A stretch of 64,000 bases of DNA from Mycoplasma parvum str. Indiana (GTDB lineage: Bacteria > Bacillota_I > Bacilli_A > Mycoplasmatales > Mycoplasmoidaceae), in contig NC_022575.1 of assembly GCF_000477415.1 (NCBI RefSeq), positions 186,001 through 250,000 of the forward strand, in the 5' to 3' direction. Below, piece by piece: positions 42,376 through 53,389 of the stretch. Numbering within the stretch: position 1 is the first letter of the stretch; each line of letters starts with the position of its first letter. Both the position numbers and the translations under genes were made by a program. Under the pieces are notes generated by a model. The model did no database searches, was not told where the DNA came from, and worked only from the letters and a program-made list of their open reading frames with translations.

Positions 42376-44492
42376 GTTTTTAAAAAATCAATAATTAAAT
42401 TTTTCATTTCTAAGTTATTTTTGGATTTTATTCAAGTAATGAAATTAAGTATTAGCTCTTGTGAAACTAATTTTTCTTTTTCATAATTCTCATTTAATCA
42501 ATTTACAGCTCAAACCATTGCCTGAACATCTAAAGAGCAATATTCTGTTAAATAAGTTTGAATATTATTTCAAATCTTTTTTAATCTATCTGAATAATCT
42601 TTTATTCAATATTTAGGAGATAAAGATTCATTGGATAAATCTTTAGAAAATCCTTGATATTTAAAAATGAAAAAATAATATAAAAAAACAAATTGAGCGC
42701 CTCTACCTTCTTGTACATGCTCCAAAGAAGAATATTGTTTCATATTTTTTAGTACTTTTGTAGAAAGTCTTTTTAAACTGTGAGTTCCTTGGAGCTCACC
42801 TATTAAATTTAGTGATTTATTTTTAGAAAAGATAAATCAATCACATAAATCAATTGTTAAGTCTTTAATTAATAAAGCAAGAATAGAACTTGTTTTTTTC
42901 GAGAAGATGTCCATTCTATCTGAAAGTTTTTTAAGTCATTGAGTTTCGAAAGTTTTATTAAAAGCTATATACACTATTTTTTTTGAAACTTTTTGATATA
43001 AACTTTCGTAATTTTTTTCTTCTAATTCTTGTAAGCCAATCGATTCGATTATTGGTTGAGCTAATTCAAGAATACATTTCTCTTCAAAAATATTTGAAGA
43101 AGTTTCAGGATCAAAAATTAAATCTTTTTTTATAATTAGCTCTTTTTCCTTAAAGACTTGAAGCGATGTTTGAGTCAACATTTCTAGGTAAGATTCAAAA
43201 TCATAGTAAACTTTTCATGTCATAGATAGAATTTGATTTTTTAATCTTTTTTTTCCTTCTTGGGAGAAAATAGAGCTAGAAGAAAGTTTTTTTCCTTCAA
43301 AAATTTTTTTAAAGAAATGGTAAGAAAGAAAATAATCAAAAGAATTACCATTTAAATTCTTTTGTAATTCATTTGATTTAAATAATTTACTCAAAACTAA
43401 AGATTTTTGAATTGGAATTATAGGAGAAGTTAATAGAGAATAGTTAGGTAATAAAAAAGAAAGAGCTTCTCTATAAGTTGGAGTATCTGTTGCAAAGAAA
43501 GAGAATTTTTCTCTTTCGTCTCTACTCTCTTTAAGAGAATCTAAAGAAATTAATTTAGTTCAATTTATTTTTTTAAATCATTCTGAAGTAATGTAATTTT
43601 CAGGCAATAAAGAAATTAAAATTTTAGCAATATTTTGCATTTTTAACATTTTGTTAATTATTTCTGAACTTAAAAGATCGCAGCTTTTTTTGCATTTTTC
43701 GATTTCTAGTTCTGTCAATGAATTTGTTGTTTTATGGTGCTCAAAATATTCTTCTCTTGTTAAAAATCTTGAAAATCAAGAATTTTCATAACTGGGATTA
43801 TTTAAACCTAAAGCTTTAAAAATGGAAATTCTTTTACAAGGGGATTTTTTATTAAGGGTTTTAACTATAGGCAGTGTAAAAGAATAAGTTACAATTTCCT
43901 CTTCTTTAAAGGGCTTCCAAAAAATAACTAAATCTTGAATATCAAGGTGTAAAAAATTAGTTAATCAATAATAGTAAAAAGTAAATTCAGCTAAAAAGAT
44001 ATTTGCGGGCCTAAGAGAATAAGAAAATAAAAAACAAGAAAATTTGTTTTTGTAATAAAGTAAAGCTCCAGGGGTCAATTCAATAGGTAATTCAAAATTT
44101 TTTAGTTGCAACTGAATTTTAGGATTATAAATTAAAGCTAATTTTTTTGCTTCTATATTTTTTTTCAAAGCTTCTCATTTGTTTAAATCACCATCGAAAA
44201 AATAAATATTTTCGAAATTTAAATGCAAAATTTCTATTAATTTGTTTAGGAAAGCATCATAGAGCATAGATTCAATATTTTTATTTATTTTTTTCATAAT
44301 AGTTCATTTTCACTCATTTTGAGTGAAATTTATTCCTAAAAAATTTATATTGTTATTGCAATCTTCTTTTTCGATGATGCGTTTTATTTCTAGCTCATTT
44401 AAAAAAGAAAATTCAATAGGTCTTTCATATGAAGACTTAAAGTTAGAGTAATTTAAAGTGAAAACATTTTTTAAATTTTTAGGAAGTGACAA
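42351..44492 (-). CDS. DUF2779 family protein, putative exonuclease with Cas4-like N-terminal region
   Basis: 713 residues from TTG 44492. The C-terminal third shows the DUF2779 pattern: KVYYDFESY (DEDD-type DFE), IVYIAFNKTFETQWLKKLSD, IDLCDWFIFSKN, LQGTHSLKRLSTKVL, EGRGAQFVYFFI and YCSLDVQAMVW. The acidic residues DFE, D, SLD fit an RNase H-like 3'-5' exonuclease. DUF2779 proteins of mycoplasmas usually have an N-terminal PD-(D/E)XK (Cas4-like) nuclease; here ELTPGALLYYKNKFSCFLFS may be its remnant. Many TGA Trp. Function in DNA/RNA processing is inferred. There is no CRISPR array nearby. Confidence 0.75.
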
Positions 44493-44514
44493 TAAAGTTT
44501 TCAGAAGTTTTAAA

Positions 44515-45435
44515 TTAGTTGTTTTTGATTTTTTTCTTTAATTGTGAGCCAATTTTTTTAGGAATTGATAAATAAAAAGATAATTTATTATTTAGTTTTT
44601 TTCTCTTTTCATCTTTTTTAATTTGTTTTTCAATATATTTGAAATTCTCTTCTTTATTCTTTAAATATTTTTGTTGTTCAGCGAAAATTCAATGTAATTC
44701 TTTTGAATAATCAATAGCAGCTGTAAAACATACTTTGAATTTTTCTTTACTTTTGGGTTTAGGATTTTTAAATAATTCAATTTCTATTGCCTCTCAATCG
44801 GAAATTTTTTCATATTTATTAATAGTTTTGAAGCAAACTAAATATCTATTTCGAGAATTCATTTTTTTATTTTTAGATATTTTTGCTAAAGCTTCTCCTA
44901 TTAATTTCTTTTTAGTCAATTCTTGAAAAGGCTTTTGTTTAGAATATTTTTCATATTCATTTAATAGATTTTGAAAATACGAATATTTTTTTGCAATGAT
45001 ATTTAAGGTATAGAGTTCCATTTTTTTGTGATATTCTTCTTGTTTTGGAAAGTTCATTGATTTTTTAATAAAAGGTATTTTTTTTATGAGTTTTTTTTTG
45101 ATTTTTTCAGTTTTACTTCTTTTTTTTCCGGAAACGAATGATTCTTTTTGTTTTTCTAAAAATTCTTTATTTTCTGCGATTTGATCTCTTAATAGAGCAA
45201 TATTATTTGCTCTTGTATAGAAAGTTAAATCAACTATCCTATAACCTTGTCTATTAGTTACTTTTAAATATTCCTTAACTAAATATCAAAGATCATTTTT
45301 ATTACTTTTTTTCCCTTCTTTACCTTCTTTTTTCTTCGAAATAAATCAAAAAGCTAGAATGACTGTTCCAACTCCCAGTATCGGAACAAAAAGACTTGAA
45401 GCGAGATTGCCATGACTTGTAAAGGGAGGAAACAT
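44515..45435 (-). CDS. Membrane-anchored coiled-coil protein, 306 aa
   Basis: ATG at 45435, in the loop of a perfect hairpin. N-terminal hydrophobic segment (LASSLFVPILGVGTVILAFW) followed by a Lys/Glu-rich helical body with a conserved-looking NRQGYRIVDLTFYTRANNIA stretch. I recognise no family. Just upstream of the DUF2779 gene, 22 bases apart, so the pair may act together, though nothing in the sequence proves it. Confidence 0.6.
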
Positions 45436-45444
45436 CCTCCCTTT
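45421..45444. promoter_or_regulatory. Perfect 10-bp hairpin over the start of the 306-aa gene
   Basis: AAAGGGAGGA, loop AACA, TCCTCCCTTT, then TTT on the plus strand. On the minus strand the 5' arm is the GGGAGG ribosome-binding site and the ATG begins at the arm-loop junction. It lies 19 bases after the rpsT stop, so it could equally mark the end of the rpsT message. Confidence 0.6.
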
Positions 45445-45462
45445 TTTAATTAATTAAATTTT

Positions 45463-45816
45463 TTAAGCTTTTTCAGATTTATTTTCTTTTTTAATTTTGT
45501 CCTGATTTAAGAACAATTGATTGAACTTAATAGTACATTTGGATTTAAGTCTATTTGCTCTACCTTTAGTAATTAAACCTTTACTTTCTTTACTATCCAA
45601 AGTTTTGTAAAGAGACGATAAAGCTTTTTTCTTTTCTTGAAGTTCATCTACAGAAAGAGCATAAGAAGCTCCATTTTCCAAAGAAAATAAATTATTTATT
45701 TGCTTTTTAATACCTTTTTTAACTCTTCTCCGCAATTCATATCTAAACTTTTCTTTTGTAAGCTCTTTCTTCCTAGCTCTAGCTCTTGAATTTACTTTTT
45801 TATTTGAAGAGGCCAT
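45463..45816 (-). CDS. rpsT: 30S ribosomal protein S20
   Basis: 117 residues, longer than the usual 85-90. The basic helical body fits S20: a Lys/Arg-rich N-terminus (MASSNKKVNSRARARKKELT) and KGLITKGRANRLKSKCTIKF, the counterpart of KGviHkNtAaRkKSRL. About 25 extra residues at the C-terminus are Lys/Glu-rich. ATG start. Near rbgA on the minus strand. Confidence 0.8.
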   Translation of the reverse strand: MASSNKKVNSRARARKKELTKEKFRYELRRRVKKGIKKQINNLFSLENGASYALSVDELQEKKKALSSLYKTLDSKESKGLITKGRANRLKSKCTIKFNQLFLNQDKIKKENKSEKA

Positions 45817-45825
45817 ATTAACTAA

Positions 45826-46560
45826 TTATCTTCAGAGAATAAAAGAGAATCAACAAAAAAATTTAATCAAACAATTTTGAAAACATTTTTTATTCTTTCT
45901 TCTTAAATTTACAAAATAAAGAAAAGCAATATATTCAGATTTAACTCCAAATATTTCTCTCATTTTTTCTTTTCAAATATCTGAAATTTCAATCAAATCT
46001 AATACTTTTGAATAGTTTTTTGAAATTTCATATCTAATAATCTCAGATAATTTAATAGCTAGAGAAATAAGTACTAAATATTTATCTAAGCTTATTCCCA
46101 ATAAATGAAGATCATTTTGATTTTTATTTTTTTTAAGCACTAAAAATCAATAGGCATCACCAAAAGTAGGTAAATTATCTGGTAAATATTCTTCAATTAA
46201 TTTTTTATCCTCTTTCTCTAATTCTTCATGCTCAAGAAGATAAATAATGGAACAATATAAAAAATCGATGATATCGCATTTAGAAAAAGTTCTAATATAG
46301 TTTCTTCAATGAAAAGTACATTTTTTCTCTTCTTCCTTTTTATATAGAAAAGAAGAAGTAGTTAGTAAAAAAAGAGAAACAGCTAGAATTCTTTCATGGT
46401 ATTTTTGGAAAGCAGAATTAGCTTTATAAAAATACTTTTTGTAGCAAAAAGTCAAACTTTGATACATACTTTTTTCAGCAATTTTTAAACTAAAGAAATG
46501 ATTTTTCCCTCTAACATGCTCAGAAGATTTATTATTTATTATTTTTTTCATTAATCTCAA
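45826..46560 (-). CDS. Hypothetical protein between rbgA and rpsT, 244 aa
   Basis: TTG at 46560 or ATG at 46551. Mostly helical, Tyr- and Lys-rich, with one hydrophobic stretch (ILAVSLFLLTTSSF) and a tail LRRKNKKCFQNCLIKFFCWF. The GISLDKYLVLISLAIKLSEI segment could be a membrane or amphipathic helix. No family recognised. Twenty bases downstream of rbgA, ten upstream of rpsT. Confidence 0.5.
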
Positions 46561-46581
46561 TTAAATTTTTAATATAAAACT

Positions 46582-47403
46582 TTAAATTTTTCAGGAAATT
46601 TTTCCTATTTGACCTTTTCTAATTAATTCAATAAATTTTTGTTCAGCTCTAAATAAAGACAATTCTCCTTTTTTTTCTAAAAATTTATATTTTTGAGCCA
46701 ATTTTTTTATAAAAAATTCATAATTAAAAATATTTTCTTCATTTTTATAAGTTGAAATTAAAAATTTTATTTTTTCGGGATAATTTTTCGCAAGATATTC
46801 AAAAGCTCATTCAGAGCAATTTTCTTTAGAATCGGAAGTTGAGGGGAGAAAATTTAAAAGTTGAAATAATATTTTTAATTCTTTTCTTAAATTGGATGGA
46901 AAAATTCCTGGACTATCATAAATTATTAAATTAGTAGAAGGAATTTTATGTCTAGACAAAGTTCTAGTAGTTCCAGGTTCAGGAGATTTTTTAACTTTTT
47001 TCTTTCCTACTAATAAATTAATAAAGCTAGATTTTCCACTATTAGCTCCTCCCATGATTATTGCAGAATTAGTTTTTTCTTCATTTCTTAATTCTGCATG
47101 ATTTATTTCATTAAGAATTAACTTAATAATTTTTCTTCTAGAGCTAGGTTGAAGTAAGTTGAAAGAATTTTTTTCTTTTTTTTCTAAAGCTAAATCGGCT
47201 TTAGTATAAATAGGTAATATATGCTTTTTAGGTCATCTTTTTTGAATTTCAGCAAGATATATTTTTTCCATTTCTGAGACCCTACTATCGATTAAAAGAA
47301 TTATTAATGATAGATAGGGCATAATTCTAGAAATAGAATTAAAGGACTTATGGAGATGTAAAGGATAGTAGTTGTAATTTTTTGAGATATTTAAATAATT
47401 AAT
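46582..47403 (-). CDS. rbgA: Ribosome biogenesis GTPase A (RbgA/YlqF family)
   Basis: Circularly permuted GTPase for large-subunit assembly. N-terminus NYYPLHLHKSFNSISRIMPY resembles the family's WFPGHM.KA; then LIILLIDSRV, IYTKADL (NKxDL-type G4), MGGANSGKSSFINLLVG (P-loop), PGTTRTLSRHKI, IYDSPGIF (G3). About 270 residues. The frame has no ATG, GTG or TTG upstream of the conserved N-terminus; ATT at 47403 or 47415 is the likely start. Divergent from tatD. Confidence 0.85.
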
Positions 47404-47434
47404 ATAAGTTAAAATTTATTAATTTTTTTAAATA

Positions 47435-48220
47435 ATGGGAGAAAATAGAATTTTTGAAACTCATATTCATTTAAGTTCTATTGACAATGATTTAGAACTA
47501 AAGCAATGAATTTCATTTGAAGCTTCTTTCTTTTATTTAAATGTAGCTACTAGTCTTGAAGAATCAAGAATAGTAATAAAACAAACTAAACAATTCTCTC
47601 AGGTTTTTGCAACAATAGGTCTTCATCCTTTATATCTACCCTCTTTTAATAAAAAGGACGAAATTATTGAAGAACTTGAAAAATTAATTGAAGAAAATAA
47701 AGGAAAAATTGTTGCAATCGGAGAATGCGGCCTAGATTTTTATAAAACAAAAGAAGAAAAAGATTGAGATTTGCAAGAGCTTTGATTAAGAGAACAAATC
47801 AAATTATCTATTAAATATAGTTTGCCTTTAGTATTGCATTTGCGCGATGCCTATACTAAAGCTTTAGAAATATTATTTGAATATCCTAATTTAAGAGGAA
47901 TAATTCATTCTTTTGATGGCTCTTTAAAGGAAATGCAACAATTTTTGAGATTAAAAGGAGAATGATTTATTTCTTTTTCTCCTTTAGTATTTAGGAATTT
48001 TTCTAAATTCAAAACATTAATTAAATGAATTGATCTTAAAAAAATATTAGTAGAAAGTGATTCTCCCTTCTTATCTCAAAATCAATCAATCTGTAGGCCA
48101 CTCTTAAGTTTGATCTCAGAATGAAAAAATTTGCCTTTAAAAGATGTAAAAAAAATAGTTTTTCAAAATAGTTTGCAAATATTACGTTTGAAAGTAGAAA
48201 AAGATAATTTTAAAGCTTAA
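47435..48220 (+). CDS. tatD: TatD family metal-dependent DNase
   Basis: 261 residues, ATG start with GGGAG just inside. Metal-site motifs: ETHIHLSS (HxH), ATIGLHPLYL, AIGECGLDFYK, LVLHLRDA, GIIHSFDGS and VESDSPFLS. TatD proteins act as 3'-5' exonucleases on DNA and RNA. Five TGA Trp codons. Divergent from rbgA across a short AT-rich space. Confidence 0.92.
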
Positions 48221-48246
48221 AATTTTAATAAAAATGCTTTTTTAAA

Positions 48247-48582
48247 ATGAAGCCTCCTAAGCATAAAAGATTTAAAATGATGCCTTTAATGGACCCTGAA
48301 CAACCTTTAAGAGTTAGAATAGTTGGGCCTACTGATACATTTTTAACTGTTGATGCTTATTCAATTACTGTCATGTTAAAAGATGGATTAATGCAAATTA
48401 ATAAGAGATATTCTTCAGTAATTGAAAGAATAAAACAAGGCGAAGTTAAAGTTAAGATTTCTAATTCTCCTTCTTCAGAAATTTTGAGATATCATGTAAG
48501 CTCCGGATGATTAATTTCTTCTAATAATTTGTGTGAGTTATTAGTTAAAGAATGTCAAAAAATAGAGAAACAAAATGGCTAA
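48247..48582 (+). CDS. atpC: ATP synthase F1 subunit epsilon, displaced from the operon
   Basis: 111 residues, ATG start. The N-terminal beta-sandwich domain fits epsilon: LRVRIVGPTDTFLTVDAYSI (compare iv-TP...v...v), an LKDGLMQINKRYSSVIERIK stretch (compare eGe-gil--H-pli--l) and RYHVSSGWLISSNNLCELLV (compare avsgGflev.n..vtila). The C-terminal helical domain is almost absent. Located 9 kb from atpD between tatD and a kinase-like gene; its stop overlaps the next ATG by eight bases. No better candidate exists after atpD. Confidence 0.65.
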
Positions 48583-49417
48583 GGAGGTAGCAAAAAAATT
48601 CTTTTTAGACCATTTTCCTAAATATAGATCACAAATACGTAGTTTCAAAAAAATTCTTGTTGGCTTTTCTAATCAAATATTCAAAATAGTTTTATTAGAT
48701 GGTAGAGCTTTTAAAGTGAGAATTGCTGAAAATAATCATTTGATTTCTAGAGAAAATGAGTTAGCAATCTTGAAATTAATAGAAGATCCTTATTTATTGG
48801 CTTATGACAAGACTACAGGAAATGCCATTTATGAATGAGTGGAGGGAGATCAGCTTAAAGTGAGATTTATTGATGAAGAAATTCTTTTAAAAGTAATTGA
48901 GTTGGGAAATAAATATCATTCCGTACCCAAAGAAAAATTGGTAGATATTGAAGAACATAAACATTTTGATTTTTATTCCAAAATAGATAAAGATAGAATG
49001 GAATATCAAGAATATTTTCCTATTTATAAAGAATTAATAGACAAACATAAAAATTTACCTAAAGTATTAACTCACAATGATATCAGTCTTAAAAATTTAA
49101 TTCATTCAATTAAAGAAAATGGAGAAAATGAGTTAATTCTCATCGATTATGAATGAGCAAGAATTAATACTATTTATTGGGAATATGGAAATTTTATAAA
49201 AGAAAGTCAATTGACTTTAGACAAAATTGAATTACTTGCGCAATTGTTGAATTTGGATTTAAAAATCTTAATTGATTTTGCTTTTATAGCTACTTTTTAT
49301 TCTTGACAATTAAGTTTTAGTTGAGATAGATCAGAAAGATTAGAAAAATATAGAGGAAAATTAATTTCCCAATTAGAAAGATATTTGGAGCTTAAGGAAG
49401 AAATTCTGGAAAAGTAA
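48575..49417 (+). CDS. Choline/aminoglycoside-kinase-like phosphotransferase
   Basis: 280 residues, ATG start with GGAGG just behind. Protein-kinase-like fold of the APH/choline kinase group: KILVGFSNQIFKI near the N-terminus, GRAFKVRIAENNHLISRENE with the ATP Lys and Glu, LTHNDISLKNLI (HxDxxxxN catalytic loop) and LILIDYEWA (metal-binding Asp). LicA/choline-kinase-type proteins of mollicutes phosphorylate choline or related small alcohols; the substrate cannot be read here. Overlaps atpC. Confidence 0.8.
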
Positions 49418-49420
49418 TCT

Positions 49421-49442
49421 TTAGGGGCTTCCTTTCCCCTGA
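49421..49442 (+). terminator. Terminator after the kinase-like gene
   Basis: TTAGGGG and CCCCTGA arms close an eight-base loop a few bases after the stop; a second AT-rich hairpin follows before der. Confidence 0.5.
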
Positions 49443-49478
49443 AAATTTAAAAAATTTTACTGTCAAGATTTTTACAAC

Positions 49479-50834
49479 ATGCTAAAAAGAAGAGAAAATT
49501 CTTTGCCAAAGATTCTAATTGTTGGGGCAACTAATGTCGGCAAATCTCAATTATTTAATAGACTAGTTGGAGATAAACATTCTATTGTTTTGAATAGAAA
49601 ATCAATTACAAGAGATTTAATTATGCGAAGAGTTAATCTTAAAGGTTCTCACGAAGCTATATTAATTGACAGCGGAGGCTATTCAGAAGAATTAAGCCCT
49701 AATTTTCAAAGCGAAATTAATCAATTATTAATTAAACAATTAAAGGAAGCTTCTTTAATTATTTTTTTATTTTCCAAAGTTGAAGGAATTAGATCAATTG
49801 AATGAAAAATTTCTAAATTAATTCATAAAACTACTTGTTGCCCTGTTATTTTAACTGCTAATAAAGTTGATTCGCAAAAACAAGATGGGAGGTGGGAAGA
49901 ACATGCTAATTCATTAGGTTTCGGGAAGCCGATATTAATATCTGCGGAGCATGATATCAACATTTATGAATTAATAGATAAAATCTGCAGTTTTTTAGAG
50001 GGGAAGAAAACTGCAAAAGAAATAGAAGAGGAGGAAAAAGAGCAGGAATTTAGATTAGGAATTATTGGAAGAGTTAATGTTGGAAAATCTTCATTAGTGA
50101 ATGCTTTGTTGTCTGATAATGCAGTATTAGTTTCGCCAATAGAAGGGACTACTGTAGACTTAGTTGAATACAGTATTAATTATCAAGGGGATACTTATTT
50201 ATTAATAGATAGTCCAGGTTGAAAAAAAATGAGAAAAGAAGGAGTTAGAAATGAAGAATTGGATCATCTTTGTTGAGTTAGATCTAAAAAAGCTATTAAA
50301 TTCGCTAATATTCTTCTTTTTGTTATTGATTTATCGCAACCATTAAATTATTTGGATGATAAAGTTGCTAAAGAAATTTTTGATTCAAATCTTCCAGTAA
50401 TGATTGTCGCTAATAAAAGCGATTTACTTGAATATTCTTCGTTTAATAGAGAAAAACAAATTGAAGAAGAATTAAGAAAAAGATTTTATTATCTCTCTTG
50501 AGCTCCAATAGTATTTATTAGTGCTAAATATTCCAAAAAGTTGGAAAATATTTTTAAAGCGCTTTCTTTAATTAAGGAAGAAATTTCAAGATTATTTTCT
50601 AAACCTAAATTGACTAGTTTTTTGGGTAGAGTTAATTTACTTTTACTGGGATCAAAAAAGAACATTACCTTAGATAATATCTCCCAAATAAAGTCTTCTA
50701 TTCCTACTTTTTTAATTCAATGTTCAAATCCAAGTAATTTAACTACACAGCAAATGAGATTAGTTGAAACACAATTTCGAAATTACTTTAATTTGATATA
50801 TTCACCGCTAAAAATTTATTACAAAAAAAGTTAG
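49479..50834 (+). CDS. der: GTPase Der (EngA)
   Basis: 451 residues, ATG start. Two GTPase domains in tandem. First: VGATNVGKSQLFNRLVG, SITRDL, DSGG, ANKVD. Second: IGRVNVGKSSLVNALLS, EGTTVDLVE, DSPGW, ANKSDLL, and a C-terminal KH-like domain. Needed for 50S assembly. In the first domain G3 is DSGGY in place of the usual DTGG. Four TGA Trp codons. Confidence 0.95.
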
Positions 50835-50868
50835 TGAATTTTTTATTTGTGTTAAAATAATTTCAGTA

Positions 50869-51183
50869 ATGAACAAATCAGATATTTTAAATAGAATTTC
50901 AAAGGCTTCTGGCCTTAAGAGAGAAGAAGTTGAAAAAGTACTTAATGAATATCATAGCGCATCTATCGAATGCATAAAGGGCGATGGAGAATTTAGTTTT
51001 TTTGATCTTGGAAAGATCAAGATTGCTAGAAGATCTGAAAGAAAAGGTATGAATTTGTTTACTAAGCAACCTATGATTATTCCCGCTTCTAATGTTCCGA
51101 AATTTGTGGCTTCTAAAAAGCTAAAAGATATTGCTAAGATAGCTTCTATTTCCGCACAAAAAGTTAAAGGAGATGATAAATAG
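50869..51183 (+). CDS. hup: HU/IHF family DNA-binding protein, copy 1
   Basis: 104 residues, ATG start. HU fold: MNKSDILNRISKASGLKREE, a glycine-turn (GDGEFSFFDLGKIKIARR), and the arm motif RKGMNLFTKQPMIIPASNVP(KF). Compacts DNA as a dimer. Directly followed by a second HU-like gene, so the two may form a heterodimer. A Ser/Lys-rich tail follows the arm. Confidence 0.92.
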   Translation: MNKSDILNRISKASGLKREEVEKVLNEYHSASIECIKGDGEFSFFDLGKIKIARRSERKGMNLFTKQPMIIPASNVPKFVASKKLKDIAKIASISAQKVKGDDK

Positions 51184-51194
51184 TTAATAATAAA

Positions 51195-51506
51195 TTGACT
51201 AAAAAGGAATTAATAAAAGCGATTTCTGATAAAACTGGATGTACAGCTAATAATGTTACCGGCGTTCTTAGGGAATATCAACAAATAATATTAGGTGAAT
51301 TAAAAAAAGATGGAAATGCAAGAGTTCCTTTGTTAGAAATGGGTGCTTTTAAAATTATTAAAAGAAGCGCTAGAACTGGTATAAATCCCTTAACCAAGCA
51401 GAAAATAGATATTCCCGCTAAAGAAGTTCCAAAGTTTGAAGCTTCTAAAAAACTTAAGGAATTTGTTTCTGGAGAAGAAAAGGATATATTTTCTTTTAAT
51501 TTTTAG
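51195..51506 (+). CDS. HU/IHF family DNA-binding protein, copy 2
   Basis: 103 residues from TTG 51195, eleven bases after copy 1. Motifs TKKELIKAISDKTGC, VPLLEMGAFKIIKRSA, RTGINPLTKQKIDIPAKEVP(KF). Clearly homologous to copy 1 but quite diverged, so the duplication is old. Followed by gatC, whose first codons contain a terminator-like hairpin. Confidence 0.9.
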   Translation: MTKKELIKAISDKTGCTANNVTGVLREYQQIILGELKKDGNARVPLLEMGAFKIIKRSARTGINPLTKQKIDIPAKEVPKFEASKKLKEFVSGEEKDIFSFNF

Positions 51507-51519
51507 TTAATGTATTAGT

Positions 51520-51798
51520 TTGTCTAAGGAAGGGGGGAAAGAATCCCCCTTTTTTTTAGATTCCTCGAAGATTAGGGAGATTTTGAAAAAAGGTTCTGAT
51601 TCACTTTTACTTTCGGCTAGTGAAGAAGAAATTGATCGTGCTTTAGAATTAATTGAATCTATGAAAGAGGATTTAATGAAAGTAATGAATATGCCATTAA
51701 ATGATGATGTTGCTGAAGATTTTAGAGCTCATGAAAGTTTGACTTTAAAAGAAATAGAAGAATTTTATTCTAAATTCAATAAAAATGGAAAAAAGTAA
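51520..51798 (+). CDS. gatC: Aspartyl/glutamyl-tRNA amidotransferase subunit C
   Basis: 92 residues from TTG 51520, upstream of gatA and gatB, the usual order. LLLSASEEEIDRALELIESM is the GatC helical core; it stabilises GatA. Codons 4-12 coincide with a G-rich/C-rich hairpin and T8 run. Charged tail at the end. Confidence 0.75.
   Translation: MSKEGGKESPFFLDSSKIREILKKGSDSLLLSASEEEIDRALELIESMKEDLMKVMNMPLNDDVAEDFRAHESLTLKEIEEFYSKFNKNGKK
51527..51557 (+). terminator. Intrinsic terminator inside the 5' end of gatC
   Basis: GGGGG (51533-51537), loop AAAGAAT, CCCCC (51545-51549), then eight T. A textbook rho-independent terminator for the HU pair, but it lies within the first codons of gatC, encoding KEGGKESPFFL. 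The stem can extend by A-T and G-U pairs on both sides. Confidence 0.75.
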
Positions 51799-51844
51799 TT
51801 TTAAAAACTTTTAAATAGGAAAGACAAAACACTTAAAAGAAACA

Positions 51845-53386
51845 ATTAATAGAGAAAAAAGAAAAAAACTTAAGCATATCCTTTATGGATATGACTGAAA
51901 ATTACTGTATTTAATTCCTAAATCAGTAATTGTAGTTGAAGAGAATTGAGAGGAGAAAGTTACAAAAGTTTTAAAAAAGACTAAATGATCAAGATATTTT
52001 GCTACTCTTTTTAATACTAATTCCACTTCTTTAAAGAACTTGAGATATTCTCTAAAAAATTCAATTTATATAGAGAATAAAAATTCTACGGGATCTTCTA
52101 ATTCTTTAATATCCCATTATCCTCCAATTTCCTCAACAATATACAAACTACTATCTAAAACAAAGGCATTGCATTTATTCACTTCTTCTTTAGATGAATT
52201 TGGAATGGGCTCTGCTGGAATATTCTGTAATGAAGGCATTGTTCATAATTTTCGCTCTCCTAGGAGAGTTGTAGGCGGATCTAGCTCCGGATCAGCTCAT
52301 TTATTAGCTAGAAATTTTATTGATTTTGCGATAGTAACTGATACTGGCGGTTCTGCCAGAGTGCCAGCTTCATATAACTCAATATATGGATTTAAACCTT
52401 CCTTCGGATTAATTTCTAGAGAGGGAATTTTACCTCTTTGTACTCTAATAGATACTCCTTCAATTTTATCCTGCTCAATTTCTATTATTGCTAGAGTATT
52501 AAGTATTATTTCTGCCCCAGATCCAGCAGATTTAACTACTTTAAAAACCAAAAAGAAAAAATATTATCCCTTGAATAAAAGTCCAGAAAAAGATTTTTCT
52601 ACTCCTTTGGTGTCAAAAAAATATAGATTTGTGGTTATTAAAGAAACTTATCAAACTGGAGAAAGATTTTTAAATAGAAGAGAAAAAAAAATTAGAAATC
52701 ACTTCGGAAAATTACTTCTTAGATTGAAATATGAGCTTGAAGCGAACATAATTATTTCATCCTTGAAATGACCTCCACTTGATTTAACTGAACTTATATA
52801 CAAAATAGTTGCATATAGTGAATTAGTAACTCATTATTTATCTTTAAATAGTATAGTTACTCCTTGAATTAAATTAGATGAATTTGAAAATACTTCTGAA
52901 GTTGAAGCAAAAGAAAATAGTAGGCTAACTCAATTAAAAGTGAAACAAGAATATATATCTTCTTCCGAAAAAGTTAGAGCTGAAATGGGTAGCGAAGTAA
53001 AGATTAGACATCTATTAGGTTTTTTCTTTTTATATAGAGATAATTATTTAAATATTTATGTAAAAGCTAGAAAAGTTATTACTCTTTGAAGAAAATATTT
53101 AAATAAATTATTAGAAAATGGAGAAATTTTAATTTCTCCAACCACAGAAGATATAGCTCCATTAATTTCTAAATATTCTAATGCTTACATTAAAGATTCT
53201 TTTCAATCTTTAGTTTTATTAGCTAATTTTGGAGGTTTACCGGCAATCTCAATACCTTGATTAAATTTCAAATCTACTTTAGATTCTTCAATAGTTCATG
53301 TGGGTCTTCATTTAATTTGTAGATATAGAGAAGATAAATATCTTCTCTCTATTGCTTCTTTATTAGAAAATAGCAAACTTCTTTAA
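51845..53386 (+). CDS. gatA: Aspartyl/glutamyl-tRNA amidotransferase subunit A
   Basis: About 513 residues. Amidase: GGSSSGSAHLLA and DTGGSARVPASYNSIYGFKP carry the Ser-cisSer pair, and YSLKNSIYI has the catalytic Lys; FGMGSAG follows. Makes Gln-tRNA or Asn-tRNA with GatB/GatC. The frame upstream of the core has no ATG, GTG or TTG; ATT at 51845 is my placement. The first 60 residues are divergent from other GatA proteins. Many TGA Trp codons. Followed after three bases by gatB. Confidence 0.9.
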
Positions 53387-53389
53387 CTT

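Noticed and set aside
42351-44492. CRISPR-Cas locus because of the Cas4-like nuclease region
   Set aside because: No direct-repeat array, no cas1, cas2 or effector gene in the window; DUF2779 proteins occur widely outside CRISPR loci.
51532-51537. G6 run in gatC as a phase-variation tract
   Set aside because: It is shorter than the G7-G8 tracts and is explained by the terminator stem with its matching C run.
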